The position numbers and the translations under genes are program-made. The notes under the pieces are model-generated. The model was not told the origin of the DNA, did no database searches, and saw only the letters and a program-made list of their open reading frames with translations. 13,724 nt of DNA, from assembly GCA_963582935.1 (NCBI GenBank), contig CAUZSH010000056.1, positions 1-13,724 on the forward strand. Direction: 5' to 3'. The DNA comes from CAUZSH01 sp963582935 (GTDB lineage Bacteria > Pseudomonadota > Gammaproteobacteria > Francisellales > Francisellaceae). Numbering within the stretch: position 1 is the stretch's first letter; the number at the start of each line of letters is the position of its first letter. Positions 13,670-13,724 of this stretch are shown in pieces.

Positions 13670-13724
13670 ATGAAAACCTATAAATCAGCGCATGGCGTAT
13701 ACAGGCTTCAATATCATATTGTAA
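13670..13724 (+). CDS. tnpA: IS200/IS605-like transposase TnpA (N-terminus, partial)
   Basis: Only 18 codons are visible: MKTYKSAHGVYRLQYHIV. The pattern K-S-x-H-x-V-Y-x-L-x-Y-H-x-V is the first strand of Y1 HUH transposases of the IS200/IS605 family, which excise and insert single-stranded DNA. The HUH and catalytic tyrosine motifs would lie beyond the window. An in-frame TGA lies immediately before the ATG, which fixes the start. The Shine-Dalgarno is weak (GGGTGA). Confidence 0.75.
   Translation, partial: MKTYKSAHGVYRLQYHIV

Larger units (their letters stand above)
13601..13724 (+). mobile_element. Left end of an IS200/IS605-like element
   Basis: The POT reading frame loses homology at about 13600. 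The DNA that follows has a subterminal hairpin (13619-13637) and the start of a Y1 transposase gene (13670), the standard left-end layout of IS200/IS605 elements, which have no terminal inverted repeats and insert next to a short target. The exact junction cannot be fixed without an empty site. The element runs off the window. Confidence 0.72.

Noticed and set aside
1..13724. CRISPR arrays, tRNA or rRNA genes, prophage genes
   Set aside because: No regularly spaced direct repeats, tRNA cloverleaf, rRNA segment or phage structural gene was seen on either strand.

Overview
The window reads as a piece of chromosome from an AT-rich gammaproteobacterium, probably host-associated and undergoing genome decay. 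The gammaproteobacterial call rests on the housekeeping proteins: an IHF-beta-like protein, a long MetG with a C-terminal tRNA-binding domain, MnmE and Rpe. The lifestyle call is inference, from several metabolite:H+ symporter (MHS) type MFS transporters, an interrupted peptide transporter, a multiply broken rsgA and mobile-element ends at both edges. A Legionellales/Coxiella-like relative would fit but cannot be proven from this sequence.

Layout. Positions 1 to about 235 look like the structured right end of a mobile element, possibly an IS200/IS605 tnpB tail. The element cuts off a type III pantothenate kinase-like gene (minus strand, start at 328) that directly follows a HAD phosphatase gene (331-945). 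On the plus strand, 1048-1340 is a compact unit not tied to any known family: near-consensus promoter, leader with competing hairpins, strong Shine-Dalgarno, 34-residue membrane peptide and a rho-independent terminator. The minus strand then carries housekeeping genes (transcription order right to left): a DUF475/TerC-family membrane protein (6697-5651), metG, a small membrane protein, ihfB-like and mnmE.

A yybP-ykoY (manganese) riboswitch sits immediately upstream of the DUF475 gene, which suggests that this uncharacterised family member is a Mn-responsive exporter. Upstream of it is a tandem pair of paralogous MHS transporters (9525-8251 and 8241-7069). The second has lost its last ~34 residues through a one-base deletion in a C4 tract.

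The plus strand from 9677 holds rpe, then an rsgA pseudogene (two frameshifts and a nonsense codon), a 37-residue basic peptide with a good ribosome binding site, a third MHS-type MFS transporter with an operator-like inverted repeat at its promoter, and the start of a POT peptide transporter. The POT gene lacks a normal start codon and is cut at about 13600 by the left end of an IS200/IS605-like element (hairpin plus the first 18 codons of tnpA).

The left-edge and right-edge elements share a short hairpin motif (CCACGGGT), so they may belong to one family. Intact genes are mostly translation and tRNA-modification functions, transport and the pentose phosphate step. The broken ones are a ribosome-assembly GTPase, a CoA-pathway kinase and transporters.
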